Source: Streptomyces canus (GTDB taxonomy: Bacteria; Actinomycetota; Actinomycetes; Streptomycetales; Streptomycetaceae). From it: a stretch of DNA of 64,000 nt. The translations under genes and the position numbers were made by a program. The notes under the pieces are model-generated. The model made no database searches, was not told the DNA's origin, and saw only the letters and a list, made by a program, of their open reading frames with translations. Each line of letters opens with the position of its first letter. The stretch's first letter is position 1. The DNA lies in assembly GCF_030816965.1 (NCBI RefSeq), contig NZ_JAUSYQ010000002.1, positions 1,550,001 to 1,614,000 of the forward strand. The letters run 5' to 3'. This document shows positions 25,729 through 34,747 of the stretch, in pieces.

Positions 25729-26391
25729 ATGCCGGTCACCGTTCTCCTCGTCGACGACGAACCCCTCGTACGCGCCGGTCTGCGGGCGGTGCTCGAGGCG
25801 CAGCCCGACATCGAGGTCGTCGGCGAGGCGGCCGACGGGGCGGCGGTGATCCCCCTCGTACGGCAGCTGCGGCCCGACGTGGTCGCCATGGACGTACGGA
25901 TGCCTCTGCTGGACGGCATCGAGGCCACGCGCGCGGTGCTGCGGACGGTCGAGGAGCCGCCGAAGATCCTCGTGGTGACGACGTTCGAGAACGACGAGTA
26001 CGTGTACGAGGCGCTGCGGGCCGGTGCCGACGGGTTTCTGCTGAAGCGGGCCCGGCCGGCCGAGATCGTGCACGCGGTGCGGCTGGTCGCCGAGGGTGAG
26101 TCACTGCTGTTCCCGGCCTCGGTACGACAGCTGGCCGCCCAGTACGGCGAGGAGGGCGGCAACCGTGCCGCCCGGGCCGCGATGGAGCGGGCCCAGCTGA
26201 CCGAGCGGGAGGCCGAGGTGCTGCGGCTGATGGCGCGCGGACTGTCCAACGCGGAGATCGCCGCGCGGTTGATCGTCGGCACGGAGACCGTGAAGTCACA
26301 CGTCAGCGCCGTCCTGGCCAAGCTGGGAGCGCGGGACCGAACGCAGGCAGTGATCGCGGCGTACGAATCGGGGTTCGTCGCGCCGGGGTGA
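25729..26391 (+). CDS. NarL/LuxR family response regulator
   Basis: Response regulator of 220 residues. The receiver domain (1-125) has the acidic pair DD at 9-10, the phosphoacceptor Asp55 in AMDVRMP, Thr in VVTTF and the conserved Lys in LLKRARP. The LuxR-type HTH (about 150-215) reads LTEREAEVLRLMARGLSNAE, then TVKSHVSAVLAKL. It is the partner of the kinase upstream and the likely regulator of the divergent ABC exporter. Confidence 0.94.
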   Translation: MPVTVLLVDDEPLVRAGLRAVLEAQPDIEVVGEAADGAAVIPLVRQLRPDVVAMDVRMPLLDGIEATRAVLRTVEEPPKILVVTTFENDEYVYEALRAGADGFLLKRARPAEIVHAVRLVAEGESLLFPASVRQLAAQYGEEGGNRAARAAMERAQLTEREAEVLRLMARGLSNAEIAARLIVGTETVKSHVSAVLAKLGARDRTQAVIAAYESGFVAPG

Positions 26392-26476
26392 AAAGTGAAT
26401 CGGCCGGCAGGGCGGCAGGGTGGCGGAGCGACCTGTACCATCCGCCCCACACGCGCACGAGCTGGGAGGACGGACG

Positions 26477-27634
26477 TTGGGGCGACTGACCGGCGGGGAT
26501 CCCTCACTCCTGCGAAGAATCAATTCCGCGGTGGTACTGCACGCGCTGCGCGCCACGGACTGCGCGACGCTGACCGAGGTCACCCGGGTGACGGGTCTGT
26601 CCCGGCCGACGGTCGAGGGGGTCGTCGAGGGGCTCATCGAGAGCGGCCTGGTGGTCGAGAAGGCGGCGGACGAGAGCGTCGCCCGGCGGCAGGGACGGCC
26701 CGCGCGGCGATTCCGGTTCCGGGCCGAGGCCGGGCACCTGCTGGGCCTGGACATCGGGCCCCACCGGGTCGCCGCGCTCCTGTCCGACCTCGACGGCCGG
26801 GTGCTCGGCGCCGTCGCCAAGGACGTCGACGAGACGGCGTCCGCCGACGACCGTCTGGAGCGGCTGCGCACCGCGGTCGCCGAACTGCTGCGCCGGGCCG
26901 GGGTCGCGCGCGACTCCCTGTGGGCCGTGGGGGTCGCCTCGCCGGGCATCGTGGAGGCGGACGGGACCATACGGCTGTGCGCGGCGCTGCCCGAGTGGAC
27001 GGGGCTGCGTCTCGGCGAGCGGCTGAGCCGTTCCTTCAAGTGCCCGGTACTGGTGGAGAACGACGCCAACGCGGCCGCGGTCGCCGAGCACTGGAAGGGC
27101 TCCGCCACCGAGTCCGACGACGTGGTGTTCGTGCTGGCCGGACTGAGTCCAGGGGCAGGTTCGCTGATCGGCGGGCGGTTGCACCGGGGGTACGGCGGGG
27201 CGGCCGGGGAGATCGGCGCGTTGCATCTGCTGGGCCGCGAGGTCACCCCCGAGACGCTGCTGTCCACCACGGACGAGCCTTTGCACCCGCTCGACGAGCA
27301 GGCGGTCGCCGCGGTCTTCGCACAGGCCCGTGAGGGCGACCAACGGGCCCGGGCGGCCGTGGACCGGTTCATCCAGCGGCTCGTCCACGACGTGGCGGCG
27401 CTCGTCCTGGCCCTCGACCCGGAACTCGTCGTGGTCGGCGGCTGGGCGGCCGGCCTGGACGGCGTACTGGAGCCGCTGCGGCGCGAGTTGGACCGCTACT
27501 GTCTGCGGCCGCCGAAGGTCACCCTGTCGCTCCTGGGCGAGGCGGCCGTGGCGACGGGTGCGCTGCGACTGGCTCTCGACCATGTGGAGGAGCAGCTGTT
27601 CGCGGTGGAGGGCACGGTCACGGCGCGGCGATGA
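26477..27634 (+). CDS. ROK family transcriptional regulator
   Basis: A sugar-responsive regulator of 385 residues. The N-terminal winged HTH (residues about 10-70: TLTEVTRVTGLSRPTVEGVV) is followed by a ROK domain with LGLDIGPHRVAALLSDLDG, the ENDANAAAVAEHW block and the glycine-rich LSPGAGSLIGGRLHRGYGG. The zinc-binding Cys cluster of ROK kinases is absent, as usual for regulators. The start is a TTG with GGGAGGA 6 bases upstream. It converges on a GntR gene across a strong terminator. Confidence 0.88.
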   Translation: MGRLTGGDPSLLRRINSAVVLHALRATDCATLTEVTRVTGLSRPTVEGVVEGLIESGLVVEKAADESVARRQGRPARRFRFRAEAGHLLGLDIGPHRVAALLSDLDGRVLGAVAKDVDETASADDRLERLRTAVAELLRRAGVARDSLWAVGVASPGIVEADGTIRLCAALPEWTGLRLGERLSRSFKCPVLVENDANAAAVAEHWKGSATESDDVVFVLAGLSPGAGSLIGGRLHRGYGGAAGEIGALHLLGREVTPETLLSTTDEPLHPLDEQAVAAVFAQAREGDQRARAAVDRFIQRLVHDVAALVLALDPELVVVGGWAAGLDGVLEPLRRELDRYCLRPPKVTLSLLGEAAVATGALRLALDHVEEQLFAVEGTVTARR

Positions 27635-27670
27635 GCAGACCGGTCCCGCGCTGCGGACCGATGACATACG

Positions 27671-27702
27671 GCGGTGCCCCGGACCGAGGTCCGGGGCACC
27701 GC
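27671..27702. terminator. Bidirectional terminator between ROK and GntR genes
   Basis: A perfect 15-base inverted repeat (GCGGTGCCCCGGACC and its complement) with a minimal loop lies between the two convergent stops. It can act in both directions. Confidence 0.85.
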
Positions 27703-27710
27703 CGCAGCGC

Positions 27711-28472
27711 TCAGGAGGCCCGGCGTTCCGGGCCCTCGTGGATCTCCACCGCGCCGGAGTCCCCGAAGGTCAGCCGGCAGGTGTCCGCACGGTAGGTGGC
27801 CACCGAGACGGCCGCGGTGCGGCCCCCCGCCAGGTAGCGGGTGGTGACGACGAGGACCGGAGCCCCGGGCAGGCGGTCCAGCTCCTTCGCGTCGTCCGCG
27901 CGGGCCGAGCCGAGTTCGACGGCGTTCTCCCGGCTCTCCAGCTCCAGGCGCTGCAGTTCGCGCAGCACGGCACGCGCGCGTGCCGCCCCGGACGGCGTGT
28001 CTATGGCGGAGAGCTCCGGCACCGACGCCTCGGGGATGTACAGCAGCTCGGCGGCGACGGGCTGGCCGTGGGTCATCCGGGAGCGGCGCACGGTGTGCAC
28101 CGGCTGCTCGCGGTCGGTCCCGAGGGCGTCAGCGACGGCCGCGGGCGGCACCGCGGAGGCGCAGTCGACGGCCTGCCAGTCGTCCCCGGCCGCACCGGGC
28201 CAGGCGTGCTGCTCGGTACCGACGGCCACGCCCACGCGCGGCGGCGCGACGGTCGTACCGACGCCGCGGCGGCGCTGCAGCCTGCCTTCCAGCTCCAGTT
28301 GCTCCAGAGCCTGGCGGAGCGTGGCGCGGGCGACGCCGAAACGGGCGGCGAGATCGCGCTCGTTCGGCAGGATCTCGCCCACGGTGAATTCGGAGTCCAG
28401 TGCCTCACTGAGCACCGTCTTGAGATGCCAGTACTTCGGTTCCGGCACCGTTTCGAGCTGCGTGGTCCCCAC
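27711..28472 (-). CDS. GntR/HutC family regulator with UTRA domain
   Basis: A DasR/HutC-like regulator of 253 residues. The winged HTH covers about residues 10-78 (YWHLKTVLSEALDSEFTVGE, then GVARATLRQALEQLE), and a UTRA effector domain covers about 95-240. The HTH is not identical to DasR itself, and this N-terminus lacks the DasR leader. A DasR-type operator lies about 100 bases upstream. UTRA domains bind small metabolites such as sugar phosphates or histidine-pathway compounds. Its context (ROK regulator opposite) suggests carbon control. Confidence 0.9.
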   Translation of the reverse strand: MGTTQLETVPEPKYWHLKTVLSEALDSEFTVGEILPNERDLAARFGVARATLRQALEQLELEGRLQRRRGVGTTVAPPRVGVAVGTEQHAWPGAAGDDWQAVDCASAVPPAAVADALGTDREQPVHTVRRSRMTHGQPVAAELLYIPEASVPELSAIDTPSGAARARAVLRELQRLELESRENAVELGSARADDAKELDRLPGAPVLVVTTRYLAGGRTAAVSVATYRADTCRLTFGDSGAVEIHEGPERRAS

Positions 28473-28569
28473 CCTGTCCTCCGCAATCGCCGTGGTCCGG
28501 CGGCGTTTTAGCGCCCTTGTTTATTAAAGGTTGTTGCACTTCTCTGCGACCATAGGGCGGCCCCCACCC

Positions 28570-28583
28570 TTGGTCAAGACCAA
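28570..28583. promoter_or_regulatory. dre-like site (DasR-responsive element)
   Basis: TTGGTCAAGACCAA matches the core TGGTC-x-AGACCA of the dre consensus, with perfect 6-base arms around AA. It lies upstream of the GntR gene in a gap (28473-28639) that also holds the AT-rich stretch TTTATTAAAG. Either DasR or the GntR protein itself could bind here. Confidence 0.65.
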
Positions 28584-28639
28584 TCCTCGATCCCCTCTGG
28601 GGCGCGCGGGCGTGATGCCACACAGCGTTAATGAGGCAT

Positions 28640-29524
28640 TCAGGCAGCCGGCAGGGCGCGCAGCTTGTCGGGGTTGCGGATGACGTAGACGGACTGGATG
28701 AGGCCGTCCAGGATGTCCAGCTGGAAGACGGAGTCGGGCTTTCCGCCCGACAGGAAGAGCACCGCCGGTCCGCCGTTGAGCTCCAGGAAGCGCCACGTGA
28801 TGTCCGGGACGCCCTTTCCGGCGACGCCGACGAGGAAACGGCCCACGTGGTCGGCCGACTCCAGGACCCGCAGCGGCGCCTTGCTCTTGCCGCCGCTGTC
28901 CCCGACGAGCCGGACGTCCGGGGCGAGCAGCGACATCAGCCCCTCCAGGTCGCCTCCGCCCGCAGCGGCGAGGAAACGCTCCGTCAGATCGCGGCGCCGG
29001 ACCGGGTCGACCTCGTACCGCGGCCGTCGTTCCTCGACGTGCCTGCGGGCCCGCCCCGCGAGCTGCCGTACGGCCGGTTCGCCGCGGTCGAGCATGGCGG
29101 CGATGTCGGCGTACGGGTAGCCGAAGGCCTCCCTGAGGACGAACACCGCCCGCTCCAGCGGTGACAGCGACTCCATGACGACCAGGACCGCGAGGGAAAC
29201 CGAGTCGGCGAGGACGGCCTGCTCGGCGGTGTCGGGCACGGTGTCCCCGAAGTCGGTCACGTACGGCTCGGGCAGCCAGGGGCCGACGTACGTCTCACCG
29301 CGCGCCTTGACCTGGCGCAGCCGGTCGATCGCCAGCCGGGTGGTGACGCGGACCAGATAGGCGCGCGGTTCGCGCACCTCGCTCCGGTCGGCCGCCGACC
29401 AGCGCAGCCAGGCTTCCTGCACCAAGTCCTCGGCGTCGGCGACGCGCCCGAGCATGCGGTAGGCGACGCCCATGAGGACGGGGCGGTGTTCTTCGAAGAC
29501 ATCGGTCTCGGTGTCAGTGGCCAC
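28640..29524 (-). CDS. sigJ: ECF sigma factor, SigJ/ECF41 type
   Basis: An extracytoplasmic-function sigma factor of 294 residues with a fused C-terminal SnoaL-like domain. Region 2 includes GRVADAEDLVQEAWLRW, region 4 includes LSPLERAVFVLREAFGYPYA and the helix EPAVRQLAGRARRHV. The SnoaL-like domain (about 180-290) carries the ECF41-type motifs DSGGK and NPDKL, which regulate activity in cis; this family has no separate anti-sigma factor. ECF41 genes are usually next to a carboxymuconolactone decarboxylase or an oxidoreductase; here neither is adjacent. Confidence 0.9.
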   Translation of the reverse strand: MATDTETDVFEEHRPVLMGVAYRMLGRVADAEDLVQEAWLRWSAADRSEVREPRAYLVRVTTRLAIDRLRQVKARGETYVGPWLPEPYVTDFGDTVPDTAEQAVLADSVSLAVLVVMESLSPLERAVFVLREAFGYPYADIAAMLDRGEPAVRQLAGRARRHVEERRPRYEVDPVRRRDLTERFLAAAGGGDLEGLMSLLAPDVRLVGDSGGKSKAPLRVLESADHVGRFLVGVAGKGVPDITWRFLELNGGPAVLFLSGGKPDSVFQLDILDGLIQSVYVIRNPDKLRALPAA

Positions 29525-29621
29525 GGGTTCATCCCAACCCAGACGCCGGTTCGTGTCCAGGCGATATCGGCGGGCGGCGGGTCCCGAGGGATCTGAGGGT
29601 CTACCCGCCAGTAGTAATTGC

Positions 29622-29633
29622 TGACAAGCTGTC
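29622..29633. promoter_or_regulatory. Small dyad in the sigJ/hydrolase divergent gap
   Basis: GACA-AGC-TGTC sits inside a near-palindromic AT-richer patch (TGACAAGCTGTCTA) in the 166-base gap. It might be a -35-like TGTC element of an ECF promoter or a repressor site. Weak evidence. Confidence 0.25.
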
Positions 29634-29690
29634 TACAGCGCGTCCGCCGTGCGCCTGCCTCAGCCCGTGAGTCGCCGTCAAGGAGCCCTC

Positions 29691-30521
29691 ATGTCCACCA
29701 CCGTCTCCTTCAAAGTCCCCTCCGCCGACGGGCCGCAGCCCGTGACCGTCTCCTACGCGCGCGTGGGCCGCGGTGAGCCGCTGCTCCTGCTGCACGGCAT
29801 AGGTCACCATCGGCAGGCCTGGGACCCGGTGGTGGACATCCTGGCGACCGAGCGCGACGTGATCGCCGTGGACCTGCCCGGGTTCGGCGCGTCGCCGGGG
29901 CTGCCCGAGGGGCTGTCGTACGACCTGGCCACCACGACGTCCGTCTTCGGGGCGTTCTGCGAGGCCCTGGAGCTGGACCGCCCGCACGTGGCGGGCAACT
30001 CCCTCGGCGGTCTGCTGGCCCTGGAACTCGGCCGCGAGCAGCTCGTACGGTCCGTCACCGCGCTGTCTCCCGCCGGGTTCTGGTCGCGCGCCGAGCGGCG
30101 CTACGCGTTCGGGGTACTGCTCGCGATGCGGCACATCTCCCGGCGGCTGCCGCTGCCGCTGGTCGAGCGGCTGTCGCGCAGCGCGGCCGGCCGCACGATG
30201 CTCACGAGCACCATCTATGCGCGCCCGGGGCTGCGTTCACCCGAGGCCGTGGTCGCCGAGACGCTCGCCCTGGCGCAGGCCACGGGTTTCGACGCAACGC
30301 TCCGGGCCGGTACCGCCGTCCAGTTCGGCGACGACATCCCGGGGCTGCCGGTCACGGTGGCCTGGGGCACCAGGGACATGCTGCTCGTGCGCCGGCAGGG
30401 GGTGCGGGCCAAGCAGATCATTCCCCGGGCCCGGCTCGTGCGGCTGCCCGGCTGCGGCCACTGCCCGATGAACGACGACCCCGCTCTGGTCGCGCGCGTC
30501 ATCCTCGACGGCAGCCGCTGA
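29691..30521 (+). CDS. Alpha/beta hydrolase
   Basis: A cytoplasmic alpha/beta-fold hydrolase of 276 residues. The oxyanion block is LLLLHGIGHHRQAWDPV, the nucleophile elbow is GNSLGGLLA (Ser near residue 105), the acid is in AWGTRDMLL, and the catalytic His is in PGCGHCPM. It resembles epoxide hydrolase/haloperoxidase-like esterases. AAGGAG lies 5 bases before ATG 29691. It diverges from sigJ and might be a target of it. Confidence 0.9.
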   Translation: MSTTVSFKVPSADGPQPVTVSYARVGRGEPLLLLHGIGHHRQAWDPVVDILATERDVIAVDLPGFGASPGLPEGLSYDLATTTSVFGAFCEALELDRPHVAGNSLGGLLALELGREQLVRSVTALSPAGFWSRAERRYAFGVLLAMRHISRRLPLPLVERLSRSAAGRTMLTSTIYARPGLRSPEAVVAETLALAQATGFDATLRAGTAVQFGDDIPGLPVTVAWGTRDMLLVRRQGVRAKQIIPRARLVRLPGCGHCPMNDDPALVARVILDGSR

Positions 30522-31400
30522 GACCTTCCGCCGCCGGCTCAACGCCCCTGACCCGAGGGCGACTCCGGCGCCGACCAGGGCACTGCCCACGGCCTGGGCG
30601 GCGCCGTAGGAACCCGTTCCGACCAGGGGCGCGGTGGAGGCGGCCGCGACCGGGATGAGCCCGGAGAACAGCGTGGCGCGCTCCGGGCCGATCCGCTGCA
30701 TGCCCATGTACCAGCACACGAACCCGACGACGGTGACGACCGCCGCCTGCCACAGCAGCGCGGCGGCCTCGGCCGTGTCGGGGCGGCGCAGCCACGCGGT
30801 GCCGTCCAGGAACAGTCCGACCACCGCGGCCTCGACGGCGGCGACCGCGCAGACGGTGGCGGACAACAGCCGTGGCCCCAGTGGCCGCAGCACAGGTACG
30901 GCGAGCACCGCGAAACCGACCTCACCGGCCAGCGCGCACACGGAGAAGGCGATGCCCGTGCCGTCCGTACGGCCCCAGCCCTGCACGGCGAAGGCGCCCA
31001 GGGCGACGAGCAACGCGCCCCGCAGGACGCGGGGTTGGGGTCGGCGTCCGTCGAGCAACGGCACGAGAACGGCCACCAGCACGGGGGCGCAGCCCACGAA
31101 GACGCCCGGGACGGCCGGTTCCGCGGTGCGTTCGGCGGCGATGACGGCGAGGTTGAAACCGACCATCCCCACGGCGGCGAGAAGCGCGAGACGGGTCCAT
31201 TGGCGGGGCCCGAGTGCCCGCAACCGTGACACGGCGCCCCTCGCGGCCGGCGGAACGAGCAACAGCGCGGCGAGGCCGTAGCGCAGGAACTGGCCGCCCG
31301 CGTACGGGTAGTCGCCGAGCAGGCTGTTGGCGGTGAAGGACGCTCCGACGAGGACGCAGGCGAGCGTGGCGGGGAGAAAACCGCGCGTGGTGGTGTTCAT
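30237..31400 (-). CDS. EamA/DMT family transporter with run-on C-terminus
   Basis: A metabolite transporter with ten predicted membrane segments in two EamA halves (residues about 5-140 and 155-285). The normal end of the family is near GVALGSGALSRRR. The frame, however, stays open for another 95 codons across the 3' end of the convergent hydrolase gene and gives a hydrophilic tail with no helix (HEPGPGNDLLGPHPLPAHE). A one-base shift near 30540 would end the protein at its usual place. So the tail is either a frameshift product or a tolerated extension. The gene is divergent from a MocR regulator. Confidence 0.7.
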   Translation of the reverse strand: MNTTTRGFLPATLACVLVGASFTANSLLGDYPYAGGQFLRYGLAALLLVPPAARGAVSRLRALGPRQWTRLALLAAVGMVGFNLAVIAAERTAEPAVPGVFVGCAPVLVAVLVPLLDGRRPQPRVLRGALLVALGAFAVQGWGRTDGTGIAFSVCALAGEVGFAVLAVPVLRPLGPRLLSATVCAVAAVEAAVVGLFLDGTAWLRRPDTAEAAALLWQAAVVTVVGFVCWYMGMQRIGPERATLFSGLIPVAAASTAPLVGTGSYGAAQAVGSALVGAGVALGSGALSRRRKVSAAAVEDDARDQSGVVVHRAVAAAGQPHEPGPGNDLLGPHPLPAHEQHVPGAPGHRDRQPRDVVAELDGGTGPERCVETRGLRQGERLGDHGLG

Positions 31401-31424
31401 GACCGTGACGCTAGGAGGGGTGGC

Positions 31425-31441
31425 GGTCCGGTTTAAGGTCC
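31425..31441. promoter_or_regulatory. Direct repeat in the EamA/MocR gap
   Basis: GGTCC occurs twice in the same direction, 12 bases apart, just before the MocR start. MocR/PdxR regulators usually bind direct repeats between themselves and a divergent transporter gene, as here. Confidence 0.4.
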
Positions 31442-31447
31442 ATTCCC

Positions 31448-32905
31448 ATGACGTCATCGCGGACCAATCCGGAAGGGAAGCCGGGCGTATCGGAATCCGC
31501 CGGGTCGCCCGCCTGGGAGCTGCTCCTGCCCGCCGTCTCCGCGCCGGCACGCACGCGTGGCCGTTCCCTGCAGGCGGCGCTGCGGGAGGCGGTCCGGTCC
31601 GGACGGCTCGTGCCGGGGACGCGGCTGCCGTCGAGCCGGGATCTGGCGGCCGACCTGGGTGTGTCGCGTGGGCTGGTCACCGAGGCGTACGAGCAGCTGA
31701 CGGCGGAGGGCTATCTGCGCAGCGGCCGGGGCGCGGGCACCTGGGTCGGCGGCGCCGTGCGGGCCGCCCACCCACGCGCGCGTGACCTGGCCCCGCGCAC
31801 TACGGGCAGCCGCGCCGACTTCGTGGCCGGGACGCCCGACCTGTCGTTGTTCCCCCGCACCGCCTGGGCCACGGCACACCGCGGTGTGCTGGCGGAACTG
31901 CCGCACCAGGACCTCGGTTATCCCGACCCGCGTGGGCTGCCCCGGCTGCGCGCCGCCCTGGCCGAGCTGCTGGCCCGCCGCAGGGGCGTGGTCGCGGATC
32001 CGGAGCGGATCGTGGTCGTCTCCGGCGTGGCTCAGGCGACGACGCTGCTCGGATTCGCGCTCCACGCGCGCGGCTTGCCGACAGTCGGCGTGGAGGACCC
32101 CGGGAGCCCGCAGCACGACGCCCTGTACACGGCGGCAGGAGTCACCACCGTTCCCGTACCGCTGGACGAGGACGGAATCTGCCTCGGTCCCCTGCACGAG
32201 TCGGGCGTGCGTGCCGTGGTCACGACGCCCTCCCACCAGTTCCCGACCGGCATCGCCTACTCCGCGCGGCGCCGCGCGGAACTGCTCGACTGGGCGCGTT
32301 CCGTCGACGGCTTCGTCCTGGAGGACGACTACGACGGCGACTTCCGCTACGACCGGGCCCCCGTCGGCGCGCTCCAGGGGCTCGACCCGGATCGTGTGGC
32401 CTACGCGGGATCCGTCAGCAAGTCCCTCGCTCCCGGACTGCGGCTGGGCTGGCTGCTGGTGCCGGAAGCGCTGGCCGACGAGGTCGTCGAGCGGAAGCGG
32501 ACCATGGACCTCGGTCATCCCACGCTCGACCAGGCGCTGTTCGCCCGGTTCGTGGAGCGCGGCGACTACGACCGCCAACTGCGCCGCTGCCAGCGCGCCT
32601 ACCGGGAGCGGCGCGACGCGCTGGTCTCCGCGCTCGACGAGCACCTCCCCGGCACGCAGGTGTCCGGGATCGCCGCCGGGCTGCACGTCATCGCCACGCT
32701 GCCGCCCCGGTACGGTCCCCAGGAGAGGTTCCTCGCGCGCCTGGCGACGGCCGGTGTGACCGTCCGCCCGCTGACGGACTACGCACACGCGCGTGCCGAG
32801 CCCGACGAGAAGCGGGGTGTGCGGCTGGTCCTCGGCTACGCACACCTGCCTGAGACGCGGATCCGGGACGGTGTACGCCTGATGGCCGAGGCCGCCCGCG
32901 ACTGA
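31448..32905 (+). CDS. MocR family regulator (GntR HTH plus aminotransferase domain)
   Basis: A 485-residue PLP-dependent regulator. The GntR-type HTH is at about residues 25-95 (LPSSRDLAADLGVSRGLVTE). The fold-type I aminotransferase domain follows from about residue 115, with FVLEDDYDGDFRYD and the PLP lysine in SVSKSLAPGLRLGWL. MocR proteins of this type (PdxR-like) sense PLP or an amino acid. The divergent EamA transporter is its probable target. The start ATG 31448 is close to the direct repeat it might bind. Confidence 0.93.
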   Translation: MTSSRTNPEGKPGVSESAGSPAWELLLPAVSAPARTRGRSLQAALREAVRSGRLVPGTRLPSSRDLAADLGVSRGLVTEAYEQLTAEGYLRSGRGAGTWVGGAVRAAHPRARDLAPRTTGSRADFVAGTPDLSLFPRTAWATAHRGVLAELPHQDLGYPDPRGLPRLRAALAELLARRRGVVADPERIVVVSGVAQATTLLGFALHARGLPTVGVEDPGSPQHDALYTAAGVTTVPVPLDEDGICLGPLHESGVRAVVTTPSHQFPTGIAYSARRRAELLDWARSVDGFVLEDDYDGDFRYDRAPVGALQGLDPDRVAYAGSVSKSLAPGLRLGWLLVPEALADEVVERKRTMDLGHPTLDQALFARFVERGDYDRQLRRCQRAYRERRDALVSALDEHLPGTQVSGIAAGLHVIATLPPRYGPQERFLARLATAGVTVRPLTDYAHARAEPDEKRGVRLVLGYAHLPETRIRDGVRLMAEAARD

Positions 32906-33037
32906 CCAGCGCCATTTCACACACGAGTTCCCTGGTTTCCGCGGCCAGTTGTTCACGTGGGGTTTGCGTGTGCGCTGCGGTGCCCCAGTAGTTCTGGCAT
33001 CGCACACCGGCCGGATCCCGTCCTTGGAGGCGCATCC

Positions 33038-34624
33038 ATGTCACACCGTCCGTTCCCCGGCCGCCGCGGTATTCTGCGCGGCTCCCTGGCCGCGTCGGCC
33101 GCCCTCACCCTGCCCGCGGTGTCCGGAACCGCACCGGCCTTCGCCCTCTCCGGGCGCCCCGGGGCGGGCTGGGGGGTGCAGACGGGAGACGTGACCTCCG
33201 ACTCCGGCCTGGTGTGGGTACGTTCCGACCGTCCGGCCCGGATGATCGTGGAGACGTCCGCGACCGAGTCGTTCCGCACCCCCCGCAGATGGCACGGCCC
33301 ACTGCTCGGCGCGGACACCGACTTCACCGGTACGACCCGGCTGCGCGGTCTGCCGTCGGGCGAGCAGATCCACTACCGCGTGCTGCTGGCCGACCCGAAC
33401 GACCCGCGCCGCACCGGCGAGCCGGTCGCCGGCACCTTCCGCACGGTGTCCTCCAAACGCCGTGACGGGGTGCGGTTCCTGTGGTCCGGCGACCTCGCCG
33501 GGCAGGGCTGGGGCATCAACCCGGACTTCGGCGGCTACACGATCTACCGGGCGATGGCCCGGCTCGACCCGGACTTCTTCCTGTGCAGCGGCGACAACAT
33601 CTACGCCGACGGCCCGATCGCGGAGACCGCCGCCCTGCCCGACGGCAGCACCTGGCGGAACATCACCACCGAGGAGAAGTCCAAGGTCGCCGAGACCCTG
33701 GCCGAGTTCCGCGGCAACTTCCGCTACAACCTGCTCGACCACAACCTCCGGGCCTTCAACGCCCAGGTGCCGTCCGTCATCCAGTGGGACGACCACGAGG
33801 TGCGCAACAACTGGTACCCGGGCCAGACGATCCTCGACTCCGACGCCCGCTACACCGAGAAGAGCGTCGACGTCCTCGCGGGCCGGGCCCGGCGCGCGTT
33901 CAGCGAGTACTTCCCGGTCTCCACGCTGCGGCCGGGTGCGCGGGAGGGCCGGGTGTACCGGGTGCTGCGCCAGGGTCCGCTGCTCGACGTGTTCGTGCTG
34001 GACATGCGGACCTACCGCAACGCCAACTCGCCCGACGACCAGACCGTGGATCCGCAGGGCATCCTCGGCCGGGAGCAGTTGGAGTGGCTCAAGCGGGAGC
34101 TGTCGCGCTCGCGGGCAGTGTGGAAGGTGATCGCCTCCGACATGCCGCTCGGCCTGGTCGTGCCCGACACCACGGAGGGCAGGGCCGACATCGAGGCGGT
34201 GGCGCAGGGCGACCCGGGCGCCCCGCTCGGACGTGAGCTGCAGATCGCCGAGTTGCTGCGGTACATCAAGCACCGGCGGATCACCGGCACGGTGTGGCTG
34301 ACCGCCGACGTGCACCACACCTCGGCCCAGCACTACCAGCCGTCGCGGGCCGCGTTCACCGACTTCGAGCCGTTCTGGGAGTTCGTCTCGGGTCCGCTGA
34401 ACGCGGGTGCCTTCCCGGCCGGCGCGCTCGACGGCACCTTCGGACCGGAGCGGGTGTTCGTGAAGGCGCCGGCCGCCTCGAACGTCTCCCCCGCGGGCGG
34501 CTACCAGTTCTTCGGCGAGGTCGACATCGACGGCCACAGCGGTGAGCTGACGGTGCGTCTGCGCGAACAGGACGGCACGGTGCTGTTCACGCGGGTGCTC
34601 CAGCCTGGCCGGGTGGGCCAGTGA
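33038..34624 (+). CDS. phoD: PhoD-type alkaline phosphatase D, Tat-exported
   Basis: A secreted phosphodiesterase/phosphatase of 528 residues. The N-terminus carries a Tat signal, RRGILRG, with a hydrophobic stretch and cleavage near AFA. A PhoD_N domain follows (about 45-130), then the metallophosphatase core with SGDLAGQGWGINPD, CSGDNIYADGPIAE, IQWDDHEVRNNWYPG and VLDMRTYRN, and the late block LTADVHHTSAQHY. Enzymes of this family need Ca2+ and Fe3+. GGAGG lies 8 bases before ATG 33038. In Streptomyces phoD genes are usually PhoP-regulated; I saw no clear PHO box. Confidence 0.92.
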   Translation: MSHRPFPGRRGILRGSLAASAALTLPAVSGTAPAFALSGRPGAGWGVQTGDVTSDSGLVWVRSDRPARMIVETSATESFRTPRRWHGPLLGADTDFTGTTRLRGLPSGEQIHYRVLLADPNDPRRTGEPVAGTFRTVSSKRRDGVRFLWSGDLAGQGWGINPDFGGYTIYRAMARLDPDFFLCSGDNIYADGPIAETAALPDGSTWRNITTEEKSKVAETLAEFRGNFRYNLLDHNLRAFNAQVPSVIQWDDHEVRNNWYPGQTILDSDARYTEKSVDVLAGRARRAFSEYFPVSTLRPGAREGRVYRVLRQGPLLDVFVLDMRTYRNANSPDDQTVDPQGILGREQLEWLKRELSRSRAVWKVIASDMPLGLVVPDTTEGRADIEAVAQGDPGAPLGRELQIAELLRYIKHRRITGTVWLTADVHHTSAQHYQPSRAAFTDFEPFWEFVSGPLNAGAFPAGALDGTFGPERVFVKAPAASNVSPAGGYQFFGEVDIDGHSGELTVRLREQDGTVLFTRVLQPGRVGQ

Positions 34625-34705
34625 CCTCTCGCCGACGTCACTCACGACTGAACAGTTGAAAACGGCACAAAAAGCGCAGAACAACGCTTTACCGATCAGT
34701 CACAA

Positions 34706-34723
34706 TGCGTTCGTGATCACGCA
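34706..34723. promoter_or_regulatory. Palindrome upstream of the ACT-GNAT gene
   Basis: CGTGATCACG (34712-34721) is a perfect 10-base palindrome, and TGCGT/ACGCA arms reach 34706-34723. The 123-base gap after phoD is AT-rich for this genome. It could be an operator for the next gene. Confidence 0.4.
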
Positions 34724-34747
34724 ACACCGTTCCTCCACAGTGGCTGC

